Source: Asterella californica (lineage: Eukaryota > Streptophyta > Marchantiopsida > Marchantiales > Aytoniaceae). Taken from it: DNA of 64,000 bases. The notes under the pieces are model-generated. The model was not told the DNA's origin, did not search any database, and saw only the letters and a program-made list of their open reading frames with translations. Location of the stretch: contig JAYKYS010000005.1 of assembly GCA_036924285.1 (NCBI GenBank), forward strand, positions 29,610,001-29,674,000, in the 5' to 3' direction. The position numbers and the translations under genes are program-made. This document shows positions 1 to 11,003 of this stretch, one piece after another; the stretch's first letter is position 1; each line of letters begins with the position of its first letter.

Positions 1-515
1 TCCCACAATAATTTTTGCTCGTTGCTTATCCACGTCTTCCATCACATTTTATTTTGATTGCTCTATTGAAATTGTGAAATCAGTATTTTTCAATTTCTTC
101 TGCCGCTGTTTGGTTTCTGAAGAAGATTTGCTACTCCGAGTATTTTGACTCGGAGAATCTTCCATCACGACAGGTTCTCCCTCGTCGAAATGCGTCTTCA
201 TCCTCTTCCTCTCTTGAACCAACAGCTCTATAGATTGAAAATCTTCTCGTACATCTTGTAGCTCCAAGATGTCAATGCATGCTACACCCTAGTCCTTGCT
301 TTGTGAAGTTGAAGCTCCATCCACCGTTCCATCATTACGACTTGAACAATTACGTTGGAAATGTGATCCTCTACACGTAAAACATCCTTGGCTCATATAG
401 TTACTTGGTGATCTTTGCGGTGGTCCACCTTAGACTGATAGTTTCCATAACCTCATGAGCCCTTTCAACATTTGGACTCCGGTGTTGCAACAAATTCACC
501 ATATTGATCTTCAGA
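1..515 (-). pseudogene. Ty3/Gypsy gag fragment, C-terminal part (decayed)
   Basis: Reading right to left, this stretch encodes a CCHC-type knuckle (CFTCRGSHFQRNC, about 340-400; spacing CX2CX3HX4C). It is followed by a Lys/Ser/Glu-rich tail in the open segment 49-267. The tail, with its 'ELLVQERKR' and 'DFTIS' stretches, is a diverged relative of the gag-protease linker of the Gypsy copy at 19755-20782. Gag would package element RNA in cytoplasmic particles; this copy has lost that ability. It runs off the left edge of the window, has several stops, and continues on the other side of the solo LTR at 516-1635. Calling it a Gypsy gag rests on similarity between copies in this window. Confidence 0.7.
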
Positions 516-1635
516 TGTCGCGACCCTCATTCTCAAGATCGGGTGCAGACGCGGACAACAGAACCTTAGCGGACTTGCGTTAGGTTGTGAGCGCTGCGAG
601 TAGGACTTAACGGCTTGGCCGGAAAGTTGAGATCAGATGAACACTAAATGGTTCTTTGAACCAAGGTTGGAACATTGGGCTAGGACCTAAAGGCCTACCC
701 CAAGACGACCCCAGACGAACGCTGACCTAAGGGGGCAAGTTTGGGAACGAAACGAAACATAAGTCTGAGACATAAGTCTGAGACATAGGTCCGAGACGTG
801 GGACCGAGACGTGGGTCCGAAACGCAGATGGACCGTGGTTCGGACGCTTGTCCGACCACAGGGTTCGAGTCTGGGTCTGGACCACAGATTCTCGGAGAAA
901 TGACTAAGTGTTGGAGCTCCAGCGACGTTTTAGGTCGTGGACAGAGCTCCACAAAAGATCTCGAGGCGAGTGAGATATCATTGGAAAGGTCTCGTCGAGA
1001 GCTTTCCAGTGATATATAACACTCCTCGAATTGACCTCCATCGAGTTGTGGTATAATTTTCGGGGACCAAAGAGGAGGACGGGGCCACCGATCCCCAAAA
1101 GTATATATGAGGGGGGGGCTCGATGCTTGGGTGGGCCAGGACGAGTTATCCGACCTCAGGGTTCGGCGGACGGACTCTGGGGACATGAGGTGATGGCTGG
1201 GCCGGTTCCAAGGCACGTTCCCGTCCAGACTTGGACGTTTGGACTTAGGAACGATGTAAGGGCTGGGGCAAGACCAGGGAACGAGTCGGCGGATTAGACC
1301 ACCGTTCGGGAGCCTAGACCTAGACGAACATCACGGACGGTTGGGCCGCTAGGTGTGCTGGAGACACTGTTTAGACCCTAGACTTTATGGGAAGTCCGTC
1401 CCAAGTCATCTTGTGACTTGTTCATGTTTGGGACCGACCTAGGCTGGTCTAGGTCGGGACTTGGGATTGCTGAGCTTGATGATTAGGGAGACGGTCTAGC
1501 TCCGGTGCGGACCAAACTGGGATAAGGTAAGTGGTGCATGGACGTTAACTTGTGATTGTGTTTGCAGGTTAGCGGTGTAAATTTCATGACCTACTGAGCA
1601 AGAGCTTCCGCTGGCACAACAAGACGATAGATGCA
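516..1635 (+). mobile_element. Solo LTR of chromovirus family C
   Basis: A 1120-bp LTR starting TGTCGCG and ending ATGCA. It matches, in opposite orientation, both LTRs of the chromovirus at 22908-31368 over its whole length. A TATA box (gtatatatga) lies at 1101-1110, preceded by an imperfect palindrome at 976-1014. It is inserted in the gag pseudogene, and the flanking 5-mers (511-515 TCAGA, 1636-1640 CGAGA) match at three of five positions. With the many differences from the other copies this suggests an older insertion. No internal region is present, so it is a product of LTR-LTR recombination. The antisense reading frame at 695-1216 is treated as non-coding. Confidence 0.85.
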
Positions 1636-2226
1636 CGAGACAAATCTGCCAGAGACTTTGTCAGACTTTTCAACTCATCATGAAAGTCGGGAGTAACAGA
1701 TCTAGATGATTCAACCATTGTAACTACACTAGTAGGAGCTATCGGGGTTAGATTCTGAAATCAAACAGTCGGAACACTCGTAGGCGTCAGAGTTGGCATG
1801 CTCGGTACTTGCCCATCCTCAGATACCCCAACAGTCATTGGTTGCAAGTCGTCTCCATCCAGACTCTCTTCCATCTTGGTTGTGATCTTTACTACATCAA
1901 CCTTCAAAGTTGGTCTCTCATACTGCACTTGTGTTCGAATCTCTGGCCTCAATCCTCCAATAAAATTCTTTGTGAGCATTGCTCCAATGCCCACCATCGT
2001 TGACTCTACTACATCTCTACTCTTTCATAAAACCACCTGAAACTTCTGCTCTAATTTCTCCACCCTCTCGACGTAAGTCCTTACTTTCTCTTTGTCTCCT
2101 CGTTTGAGGTAAGTTACATCTATCATTAACTTCTCGTAACTTTCATCAAGAAGAAAAGTTTCAATAAAGTTTCAATTAAGGCCTCCGTTAATACTTCCCA
2201 AGTATCAATTGGAGTCCTCACTACGC
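1636..2226 (-). pseudogene. Ty3/Gypsy gag fragment, middle part
   Basis: Continuation of the gag pseudogene on the other side of the solo LTR. The segment 1761-1997 (-) contains 'LTKNFIGGLRPEIRTQVQYE'. It aligns with 'LTKNLVGGLRISIRIQVRYE' in the - strand Gypsy copy at about 8300-8420, so the family assignment is internal to this window. The sequence nearest 2226 encodes 'TPIDTWEVLTEALIE', which continues across the next solo LTR. Frameshifts and stops are frequent and no function is expected. Confidence 0.7.
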
Positions 2227-4258
2227 TGTCGTAGCGAGAGCCTTTCCTTTGAGCAAGGGCGTACCTTCTGGCTGTGGTTAGCGATCGATGCACAGCAGAG
2301 CGACTAGTATCTCGTAGATTTCTCTCTAATTTTCTCGATAACTAAGCACTTTCTTTCTCTCAGTAAAGGGTCAAGATAACTACACGAAAACGTTGGATGA
2401 TCATGGGCACGACAAACGAGATATGTGATGACATGATCTCTCGGTAGTATTCCTCTCCGAAGTTTCGCACTACTAGGGCTTCGTACATGGCTTTGGGTCG
2501 ACAGATGTGTCTTATCTCGCACTGGGTGTTAAAGTTTACAGGAGGGAGCTGATTTAGATCCATCTGCGTTAGATGAGGATAAAGACGGTGAGATCCCATT
2601 CTTGGCCGTAAGTGACAACAGGTAAGATCACAGGGACAGGCGAGAGCATGACTTGCGCGGTAAAGTTATGCCCGAAGGACCCTATCAAAAACTGCTGGAA
2701 ATGAACTCGTTCCATGTACATCAACTTAATCTGGAAAGGGTTTCGAAAAGGGAATCTGGGCGGTAAGTAGAGTCCTTCGTCCATCTCTCACAACATGTGC
2801 ACTCCAACTACAAAGGTATATCGATACATAAAAATCTGATACAATCTCATAGGATCACAACGATTTCTCCACGAACAATCTCTTCAATTTCCTAAGGTCG
2901 CATCCCCCCACATAGGTCACTCCCCTCTCCTTGAAAGTTTCGAACCCCCACAGAAGGATAGGTGCAAGTCCCCTAACAGAACAACCCTAACCACACGGGC
3001 CGATGAGGTGGCACACATGCACATCGCATGTTTGGTGCCGTCATACTCATCCACGTGTAGGTCGACTGGTTGAAAGGTTCTAATGCATGCACCGTAACGT
3101 GTCCTAACACAAGAGACTAGGCTAGATAGGTAGTCGACTTTACAGGTCAAGGATCGCACTTTGCCACGTTGAGTGCGAACCTGACAACCACATGACGTGG
3201 TTACAACGTAGGTCGCTAAAGTCTCATCTACGCCTAGAATACACCCCAAAGCAATATAAACGTCACACTAGACGCTTCTCTGCCAGCTGCCGTAACAAGA
3301 CTCGAGACCTAGAGTAGATGTCGTTGCCGATACAACTCGGCAGAGAAAACAGCGAACTTTCACACATGATAGATACAGATCTACAGCTCAGTCTCCTCTC
3401 AAACTTGCCACGTAGGTAGGATACTAAAATCTCTACTTACAGGTCAAATTTCAGGAAGATCTGACGGCTAGATCTCCTCCCACAATTAACACAAATCCAC
3501 AGAAACTAACACGCACTTCCAATCTCAGATTCAGGACAGAAGCTTCTTCGCCTAAATGAACCGTCCACTTCCACTCCAACTTCCTGTGCTATCAATTCAG
3601 AAGGTAAACTCACTACACAGGAAATTTGAGCCGATTTGACCGTTCTGATCATCCTCCATAAATCTGCAAACTTGCTGCTCCAGATTGACAGCTTTCTGCA
3701 CCCCGTCACCTTCAAATCGCCATTGCGCTCAATCCGCAGAACATCCGGTGGTGAAATTTGTGGTCAGAGCTTCAGCAACTGACAGACTACAAGCTCATGA
3801 AATCTGGTCTCAATCTGACGGCTCAATCACTCAAACTCCTTAATCTTACAATCGGAAGAGAAACCTATGTACTCTCATCACTCTATGAACTTCAAATCGC
3901 CATAACGTATGCCTTGGACCTCCAAATCGAGTGAAATTTGTGGTCAGATTGCTCCTCCCGTCGAGAGCTCTCCGCCCATGCCCTCTGATCTCCAAAATCC
4001 CTCGTCAAATTCCCCCGAACCTCCCAGAGCGCACACTTAGGTAAATGACAAGTTATCTTCACTTTTGGGTGGACCAATGGAGAGTTAAAGGACTCAACCT
4101 TGTCCTTTTCTGTCCCATGGAGACCCCCAGCAGATAATAGAACATTCTAAGCTCATAAGAGCAATGTTTTAGATCTCATTACACCACAACTTCTACAATT
4201 GTGTGCAAAATGCACTTATACGCGTAATTTACATACTAACTGGTCCCACAACAGGACA
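2227..4258. mobile_element. Solo LTR, family D (2.03 kb)
   Basis: A 2032-bp block beginning TGTCGTAG and ending AGGACA. It recurs in the same orientation at 55485-57496 with coincident ends. It is flanked by the direct repeat ACGC (2223-2226 and 4259-4262). On the - strand the interrupted gag resumes in frame when the block and one ACGC are removed (WYEDQ... on the right, VVRTPID on the left), which proves insertion. Its polarity is unknown because no full element of this family is present. No coding region is credible inside it. Confidence 0.75.
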
Positions 4259-4310
4259 ACGCTTCTCTTCTTCTGATCCTCATACCATGTCAATGCATAA
4301 TTCTCAAGAG
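4259..4310 (-). pseudogene. Ty3/Gypsy gag fragment, N-proximal part
   Basis: This short piece encodes 'LENYALTWYEDQKKRS' on the - strand. It aligns with 'LENFALTWYEDRVKNK' in the Gypsy copy at 8483-8689. It is the upstream end of the gag pseudogene that starts at the left edge of the window. The element stops abruptly at about 4310, where host-like sequence begins, so its 5' LTR and leader are missing. Confidence 0.6.
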
Positions 4311-5640
4311 AATGTGATCTCTCACGATGACTTCACGGAACGAGAATGATGCTATTTGATATGGAGAGTACATCGTGATATCCAGATATCTCAAAATATG
4401 AGTTGGTTCTGCAATTCACAATTGGTATGGTTTAATTTTTCAGAGAAGCTAGATCATGATATATATATTTTTTCTTTCAAATTGATCGACTTTATAACTA
4501 AACTCGCTTTCTTTTCTTCCGCCCAATTCCACTTTATAGAGACAAGTGTCATTTGATTATTTACACAAGCAGCTATTGAGACCTTCTCTAAAAGTTTATT
4601 TTCTCAATGTTCTTGTGCACGAGTTTTGTCAGTCTTCAAAGTTTAAGTCACTAACTTCAAACGTCAAAGTTACAGAAAATCAAGGATGAAGGTGACATTC
4701 CACAATAAAAAATGAGTGCAAATTGCATTCTTGTCAAAAAAAGAAAAAGACAGGTATAAAACATAAACGTATAAACAGGTCATAAAATTGTCATGAATGA
4801 CTGGTTGAAAACTTATCTCAAAAATGTATTGTGCAAAATACATTAACAATATGCTTAGACTTATGGTGATCGACTAGATGTGAGAGAAAGTCACCAAGTT
4901 ATCTGAATTTACTTGACTAAATTTAAATAATTAAATTTAAATTCTATTTGATTCACTTGATTACACGTTTGATTGCAGTTACTAGAAATCCAAACGCAAC
5001 TCTTGCAAACTGAACCTCCTTCTGGTATTAAAGCCGGTGTCTTCCACGAATAAAAATATTTGATTTTCTCACTGTAATTTATAATTTAACTCTTCTAAAA
5101 AAAGAGAAAAAAGTTCTAAAATAAATAAAAAACTATGTACATTATTCCTAACTGAGAAGAGGTGAATATATACATGCTCGAATAGTCACCTCCTTCTGAA
5201 TAGTCCTCACTTTGTCTTCATAACAGATGTAATATAATACTGAAGTAGCCAGACGTGTAAAGAAAGAATGGTAGGCCCTCGTTGGTTGCACGCAGATTAT
5301 TGGAGAAAATAAAGCTTAACTCATGCTCGAATCTACAAGAATGGATGCTCCTTGATCATGAAATGACGTTCTACATTTACAACGAGTGTGAGTTGACACG
5401 GAACGTCTCGATGCTATGGATAAAGCATAGGAAGCGAGTGGTGGGTCACGTCTTTTTCTCATTTGAGTCCTCGGGTCTCGTCTCATCAGGTCAAAGGTAC
5501 ATGATCCACATGCTGCGACTCTGTCACCATGAGGTAAGTTGTTTTCTGCATGCTGTCCAACTTAGAAATTTTTTATTTCTTTTCTTATTATTCGATAAAT
5601 GACAACCGTCGGCCGACTATTTATTATCAAGGGCTAAAAG
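4311..5640 (+). repeat. Host segment related to the HNL 5' flank (module end plus next module start)
   Basis: The first part (4313-4480) matches 43482-43630. The last part (5340-5590) matches 41905-42125, and also 44650-44765 upstream of the HNL gene. The order here (43.5-kb-like first, 41.9-kb-like second, about 1 kb apart) is what the junction of two tandem modules would look like. The middle (4480-5280) is AT-rich and shows no gene. The open frame 5282-5602 overlaps the conserved block but is not preserved in the other copies, so it is not called a gene. Confidence 0.55.
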
Positions 5641-6240
5641 GCACCACTCGTAATAGTCGATCCGGTCGCAAAAACCTGTGCCCTACCCACACCACGTAGC
5701 CTCCCTCGATTCCTCCCTCCCATCGCAGTTCCTCTCTCTCTCACCCATCTCGAGATCGCAGCGACGGATGCTGTCACCATCGTCACTGTTGTTCTCGAGG
5801 ACCTCCGCCCTCTCGTTCGCTTTGAGCATACCCCTCCAATCCCTACTTTCCTTGAGCTTGGCAGGAGCCTTGCGGAGATTACAAGACATCGTGTTCTAGG
5901 TATCGCCCTCGCTCCACTTCAGCTTTTTCGTCGTCCTCCTCAGCAGGTGCGTGTTCCGAATCATAACTTGTTCGATCTCCTTGCGGCTCTTTCTGACACA
6001 CGACGATGTCTTCTTGACTTATTTCCTCACGTTGATCTCTTTGCCTTTCTTCATCATCGCGGTATGTTCCTTTTTCTCACCCTCATTATTGTCCTTACTC
6101 ATTGTTCTCGTGGTAATCGAGTGCTTTCGGGCTTGGGTCTAACCCTCCTCTGAAAGTAAATGCTCTCAGCATTTACTGCCTAAGAGGGGAGACCTCCTGC
6201 CTAGCCTAATTAAGTCTCGATCGTGTGACTAGGACCTACC
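5641..6240 (+). other. Pyrimidine-rich block, possible orphan 5' exon
   Basis: Composition changes to C/T-rich here, unlike either neighbour. A short frame from the ATG at 5768 to 5899 encodes 43 residues rich in Ser, Leu and Arg, like an organelle-targeting leader. A CAG/GTGCGT donor-like junction follows at about 5947. I do not recognise a family and no downstream exons are visible, because Gypsy sequence starts at 6246. It may be a 5' UTR with first exon of a host gene cut off by the retroelement block, or simply C/T-rich DNA. Confidence 0.25.
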
Positions 6241-6245
6241 CGTAC

Positions 6246-6527
6246 TATAAACCCTCCGTGATACTATCGATCAAATATCCTCGATCTCTCAACCTCCACG
6301 ATCGTTCATCGATGAATCTGCAACATGTTGGACATGTCTCTCACTCAGAGGTCACCTCTGATGGCTTTGATAGAAGCACACCATGAACTTGAAGAGAAAA
6401 ATGCTAAGTTCACTCATTCAATACACCCACAATTTCATCAACTAAAAATTCTCCATAAACTCCTCAACTAAAATCTTCCATTCTAACGATGTCTCTCAAG
6501 TTCTCACATGCTAAAATAACCCACACT
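6246..6527 (-). mobile_element. Gypsy family E LTR fragment (3' part)
   Basis: The reverse complement matches the last 280 bp of the intact family E LTR at 38659-39571, ending TATA where the other copy has TACA. At 6527 it is fused directly to the RT coding region, around 'NPTTAMM'. This is therefore a deletion joining mid-RT to the LTR, with only a short shared AT-rich stretch at the junction. Confidence 0.7.
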
Positions 6528-7020
6528 CTATATCCTCCTTGATCATCATTGCCGTTGTAGGATTGACTCTTCTCTACTTCTGTCAGACTGGTCTACGTTC
6601 TCCTCCAATTTGATCCGATAAGTCTCTAGAGTCACCTCCTTCAAATCCTTATAATTGAAAGCAAACATATGGATATATTTCTGAAATATATCTAAGAATC
6701 TACTTTTCTCATCTTGAGTGACATTGATCTCAAACTTCAGGGTAGAGAGTCTTCTCACTCAACTCTTTTTTGTCAAGATCTTTCTCCACTACTGGTGGAG
6801 ACAACAAATCAATAGCACTAAGTTGATGTAATGATTCATCCTGACCAAATCTTTTGTCTTCAGACGAGGATGCTTGATCATAAGAATCTCCGGTATCTAC
6901 TTCTGAGACACTATGGTCATCCTCCGTATCAGATTCCCAATAGTCACTAGTGGGTCTATCAGAGTCAGAAGTCACAACTCCAACACCCGAGAGAAATATT
7001 ATCACTCTGTGATCTCTAGA
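6528..7020 (-). pseudogene. Gypsy family E RT N-terminal remnant
   Basis: Open segments at 6730-7005 and 6546-6758 encode the acidic linker ('VGVVTSDSDRPTSDYWESD') and the start of the RT region ('LKFEINVTQDEKSRFLDIFQKY'). These align with 20830-21310 of the + strand copy. The RT palm, RNase H and integrase are missing because of the deletion at 6527. A frameshift separates the two segments. This copy has TGG (Trp) at the place where the + strand copy has a second in-frame stop (20888-20890). Confidence 0.75.
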
Positions 7021-8830
7021 CCTAATCCCTAAATATCATTTGTGTCACCTATCAGTGGTGCGCAGACCTCTCAACCAAAACCTACCTAGGAGCAAATCAT
7101 AACTAGAGTCTTTTAACACTTGAAAGGACATCAACGTTTGAACTCTCATCACAGACACAATCATCTTCTCTAACACATCAAGAGGTCTTACCTGTTGCTT
7201 GTTAGCCATCTCCACGACAATGTTAGTCGGACGAGTTGGTTTCATCTCCAACTTCTTCATCAACCTCTCCTATATGACATTTACAACCGATCCCTCATCC
7301 ATCAATATGTCAGAGACGTAGTGACCATTCAATCGGACTTCAATCTTTGAAGCTCTAGTGCATACATCTGAAGCATGCACATCCACCACACCAACTCTCA
7401 CGGATTTCGATGTCTTGCTTTTGGGTTTCTTCTTCTTGCTTCTCTTAGAACTCAGTCTTCTTCTGAGTTCCCTTTGTAAACTAGGATTAAGTGCGATCAG
7501 TTGTCCAACAATGATGTTGGCTTTCCAAGCACTCACATCTTCAACCACATCATATCCCGCTTGGGAAGATGAAATGGTGAAGTCCGCCATCCCCAACTTC
7601 CTTCTTGGCTCCTGTGGTGTACTTGAAACAGTACTCAAGCGAGTACTTCTACTTTGTGACTCCTCCATGAAAACAGGTTCATAAAAAAATCGAGTTCTTT
7701 TTCTTTCTTGAGCTAAAAGCTTCACCGGTGCATGAGAAGAGTTTGAACTCTCTCCTTTATCATAGATGAAATCTCGCACTACATCGATAGTAGCCACTCC
7801 TTTGTCTCGTCCTTGTGATGGATTTCCTCCACCCACATTCATTTTGACAGCTTCGACACCTCTTTCTCCGTTGTTAGGACAGTTTCACTGGAAATGAGAA
7901 CCTCCACATGTCCAACAAGTGATTCTTCTAAAGTTACCTTGGTTGCTTCCAAAGTTATCTTGATTTCATCGGTTACGATTGTTGTCATAATCTCTTTGAC
8001 CTCCTCCTCCACCTTTGTTCTTCTTGTCTCGTAACTGCATCACATTTATCTTGAGATCAGCAAGAGTGTCGGTGATGCTCTTCAATTCGGCATGAAAATC
8101 AGAGGTGGTAGTAGACATCGTTGTAGGGACAAACGGTCTTGGCACCACCGTTGGAGTAAGAGATGAAGTTGAAGCAATCATCAATTGTGATGGTGCAGAT
8201 GCTATCGTTGTGACTACACCAAGAGTCGAAGTCGACACCAGAGCGACATGATGAGGTTGGATGATATCCCCCTCATTCAAACTCTCTTTCATATTTGTCT
8301 CGATCTTGATGGCCTTCGCTTTGGTTGCTGGTTTCTCGTACCTCACTTGGATTCGAATTGAAATCCTCAACCCTCCCACCAAGTTCTTGGTCAACACTGC
8401 TTCAATCCCAGCCCACGTTGTCTCCACTCTTCCGTACGACCGTCCGAAACCATTGCTCCAACTTATCCACCCTTTCGGCATACTACCGAACTTTCTCGTC
8501 ATCGCGTTGCTTCAAATGAGTAAGCTCCACCATGAGCTTCTCATAACTCTCTTCTAGAAGAAACTTTTCGATGAGTGCGTTACTCAACGTCTCACATGTG
8601 TCCTCCACTACACCATGTGTTTTGTTCTTTACTCGATCTTCATACCACGTAAGAGCAAAATTTTCTAAAAACTCTGGCAGTAACAACACCTATTCTTCTT
8701 TCCTTCTCACTTTATTTTCGATGCAACCTCTTTTGAAGTCTCAAACAAACGGTTCTACATCTTGATTGTCCTTCCCATGAAACACTGGTAGCCTCCTCAT
8801 CTTGTAACTACTCTTTCTACTCTTCTACTC
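7021..8830 (-). pseudogene. Gypsy family E gag-protease remnant
   Basis: The gag N-terminal half (8483-8770, with 'PEFLENFALTWYED') is followed by 'LTKNLVGGLR' (7966-8502). Next come a CCHC knuckle near 7880-7915, a basic linker (7270-7842) and an aspartic-protease-like region. The protease motif 'ILMDEGSVVN' reads DEG where the + strand copy has DGG. The segment 7045-7263 carries the protease C-terminus ('DSSYDLLLGR') and ends in TGA (7045-7047), at the same place as in the + strand copy. There are several stops and frameshifts, so the copy is not functional. In a live element these products would form the particle and mature it. Confidence 0.8.
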
Positions 8831-10959
8831 TTCGTGCAATAACTACTCACTAAAAGAGTACGAACATCACCAATTCCATTCAAGAATAATCTATCATAGG
8901 TAAAATGAAAAAAATGTTTGTAACAACATCTCTTGTGTCATTTCTTCTCCCAAGGTAATCATGAGCTTAAGTCGCATCGCCTTCTCCACCATCCGAATGA
9001 TGATCTCCATCATAATTCGGCCGAGTCCTCTTTTGAAGTCGACAACTTCTCCATCTCAACTCTTTGAGTCTCGTCCAACTTCTCGACTACTGATGTAAGT
9101 AGGACGACCACATCTATGCACTTGTGTCCTATTGATAGATCACCCACTTCACAACTCAGACAAGGATCCTCTACTAGAATATGAATTGGCGTTGGTGAAG
9201 ATGGACCCACTCGAAGACCTAAATCAGTAAACTCTCACTTTCCTTTAGCTCTCTCTACTCTGATCCTAGTTGGACAATTCACAACTTAATGTCTTAATCC
9301 TCTATAGAAATAACACCACAAGTCGGTTTTCTACTCTTCTTCTCAGAGATTCTACTTGAGATTTCGTACTTGTGTTCTCAAACTCAACGATAATATCTCC
9401 CGAGCTCTCTCCGACACTTACTATAACATCTAAACCTTGAGGAAAGTTTATAAGTCTAACTTTCTAATCTTTTGAATTTCCACTCATGTTTTTCCGTCTT
9501 CTCAATCATTAAGTGGACAAAATACCTTTGAAGAAAATACTTCTACATCAATTTCTTAACTCTTCCGAGCTTTATATTGAAAATCGTGTATTATACATAC
9601 TATACACGAAATAAAATCCAATCTAAAATTAACTATCTAAGATATGATCCTCATCACCATCGTTTGTACTAATCACAACAGACATCTTGAACTCATTCTT
9701 GTAAAGATCTAACTCTACTTCACCAAGAGCATTCGTGGCCTCCATAGTGAATGATGCTCTCAACTCGACTTTCTTCACATCCGTGCCAATGGTCTCAGAA
9801 GTTTCTTGATATAGAGTAAAGAGGGTACCCCAAGTGCTATAGATGTGTGCTCGCAACTCATCTATACTTAACTTTGCTTCCTCGTCTCCGTTTGAACTCC
9901 CGAACGTCTCTTCTTCCACCTCGGCACCCAAATTGAATTCCTCATGAAATATCTTCAAGACCTCTTTGTATGTCGAAACGTATATCTCTTAGTCGGTAAG
10001 AGATCTCTCTAAAATTTTTGTGGTCTCTAGTAGCTCAACCTCCAAGCTACTTACTCCTGAAGTTTGAACAGCAAATTCCCTAATCAGAAGAGATTGTGCT
10101 GACTATACAAATTTTCAGAGAACTAAAATTTGTATATTTTCACTTCCCTCCTGGTTGTCAACCCTCTCCACTTTGAAAAATTCTATCTCTCTCTCCAGAC
10201 ATCATCTTCTCATGATTTTTGTTTCCTCTAATAGCTTATCAGCCAAGCTGAAATACTGAAAATTTTCACAGGAAAAACAAATTCACAGAAAATCTGACAA
10301 TGACTATAAAACTTTTATAGAAAACAAAATTCATCAACTCTCGCGAATAAACCCCCTCAACTTTGAAAATTCATTGCTCCCTCTCTAGACCACTTTTTCC
10401 TATGATTTCTTTTGTCCTAGATAGAATATCAGTCAGGCTACAATCCTAGAAAGTTTCACAGGAAAATAAAATTCATAGAAAATCTGACAATGACTATAAC
10501 AAATTTTCAGAGAGCAGAATTCCTCAACTCTCGTGAATAAACCCCCTCAACTTTGAAAATTCATTGCTCCTTCTCTAGACCACCTTTTCCCATGATTTAT
10601 TTTGTCCTAGATAGGTTATCAGTCAATCTAGAATCAGAGAGCTGAATTCTTAAACACTGAAATTTTCTCCTCTAATAACTTCTCTCTCCTCCTTTCTCTA
10701 CAACTCTTGTTTCACCTCTTTTCAACTCTCCTCAATTTCTTTCTAAGTGAACAAGATGTAAAGAATAACCTCGAATACGTCGTAGATCATTACGAGATAC
10801 ACGAAAGGTTCTAATGTTACTAACATCGTGTTAGCTCTCTCTCCTCTCAATGTTTTCTCCATGTGCTCTCTCATGATCTCTTTTTATCGAATATAAAATT
10901 GAACTCTAAACATCTTTCAACGATCCCTTCAAGTGAGGTCTCGACAACGGAATCAAAAA
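8831..10959 (-). mobile_element. Gypsy family E leader region between 5' LTR and gag
   Basis: About 2.1 kb between the LTR remnant and gag. It contains two coding-like - strand frames I do not recognise. One is 9629-9958 (109 aa, acidic, starting 'MKIFHEEFNLGAEVEEE'); the other is 9010-9210 (66 aa). It also holds a 190-bp tandem repeat at 10085-10650. The sequence next to the LTR (10939-10957; reverse complement starts TGATTCCGTTG) may be a primer-binding site, but I could not assign a tRNA to it. Confidence 0.5.
10085..10650. repeat. 190-bp tandem repeat, about three copies
   Basis: The anchor 'ccctcaactttgaaaa' and relatives recur at about 10161, 10351 and 10541, exactly 190 bp apart. The surrounding text (tctagaccac..., tatcag..., ttcacagga...) repeats in the same order. 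The second and third copies are nearly identical and the first is more diverged. The array lies in the presumed leader of the Gypsy E copy. Confidence 0.8.
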
Positions 10960-11003
10960 TATAAACCCTCCGTGATCCTATCGATCAACCTCCACGATCG
11001 TCA
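10960..11003 (-). mobile_element. Gypsy family E 5' LTR remnant
   Basis: About 44 bp match the last bases of the E LTR (tataaaccctccgtgat... and the cctccacgatcgtc block, with about 35 bp missing between them). This marks the internal edge of the 5' LTR; the rest of the LTR has been lost at 11003. Confidence 0.55.

Noticed and set aside
695..1216. 173-codon frame on the - strand, with an equally long frame at 23330-23851 on the + strand
   Set aside because: Both lie antisense in the LTR of chromovirus C, over its TATA box. The third LTR copy breaks the frame (30681-30878), and the composition reflects GC-rich LTR sequence, so it is most likely chance.
5282..5602. 106-codon frame in the conserved host block
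   Set aside because: The homologous blocks at 41905-42125 and 44650-44765 carry indels and stops in this frame.
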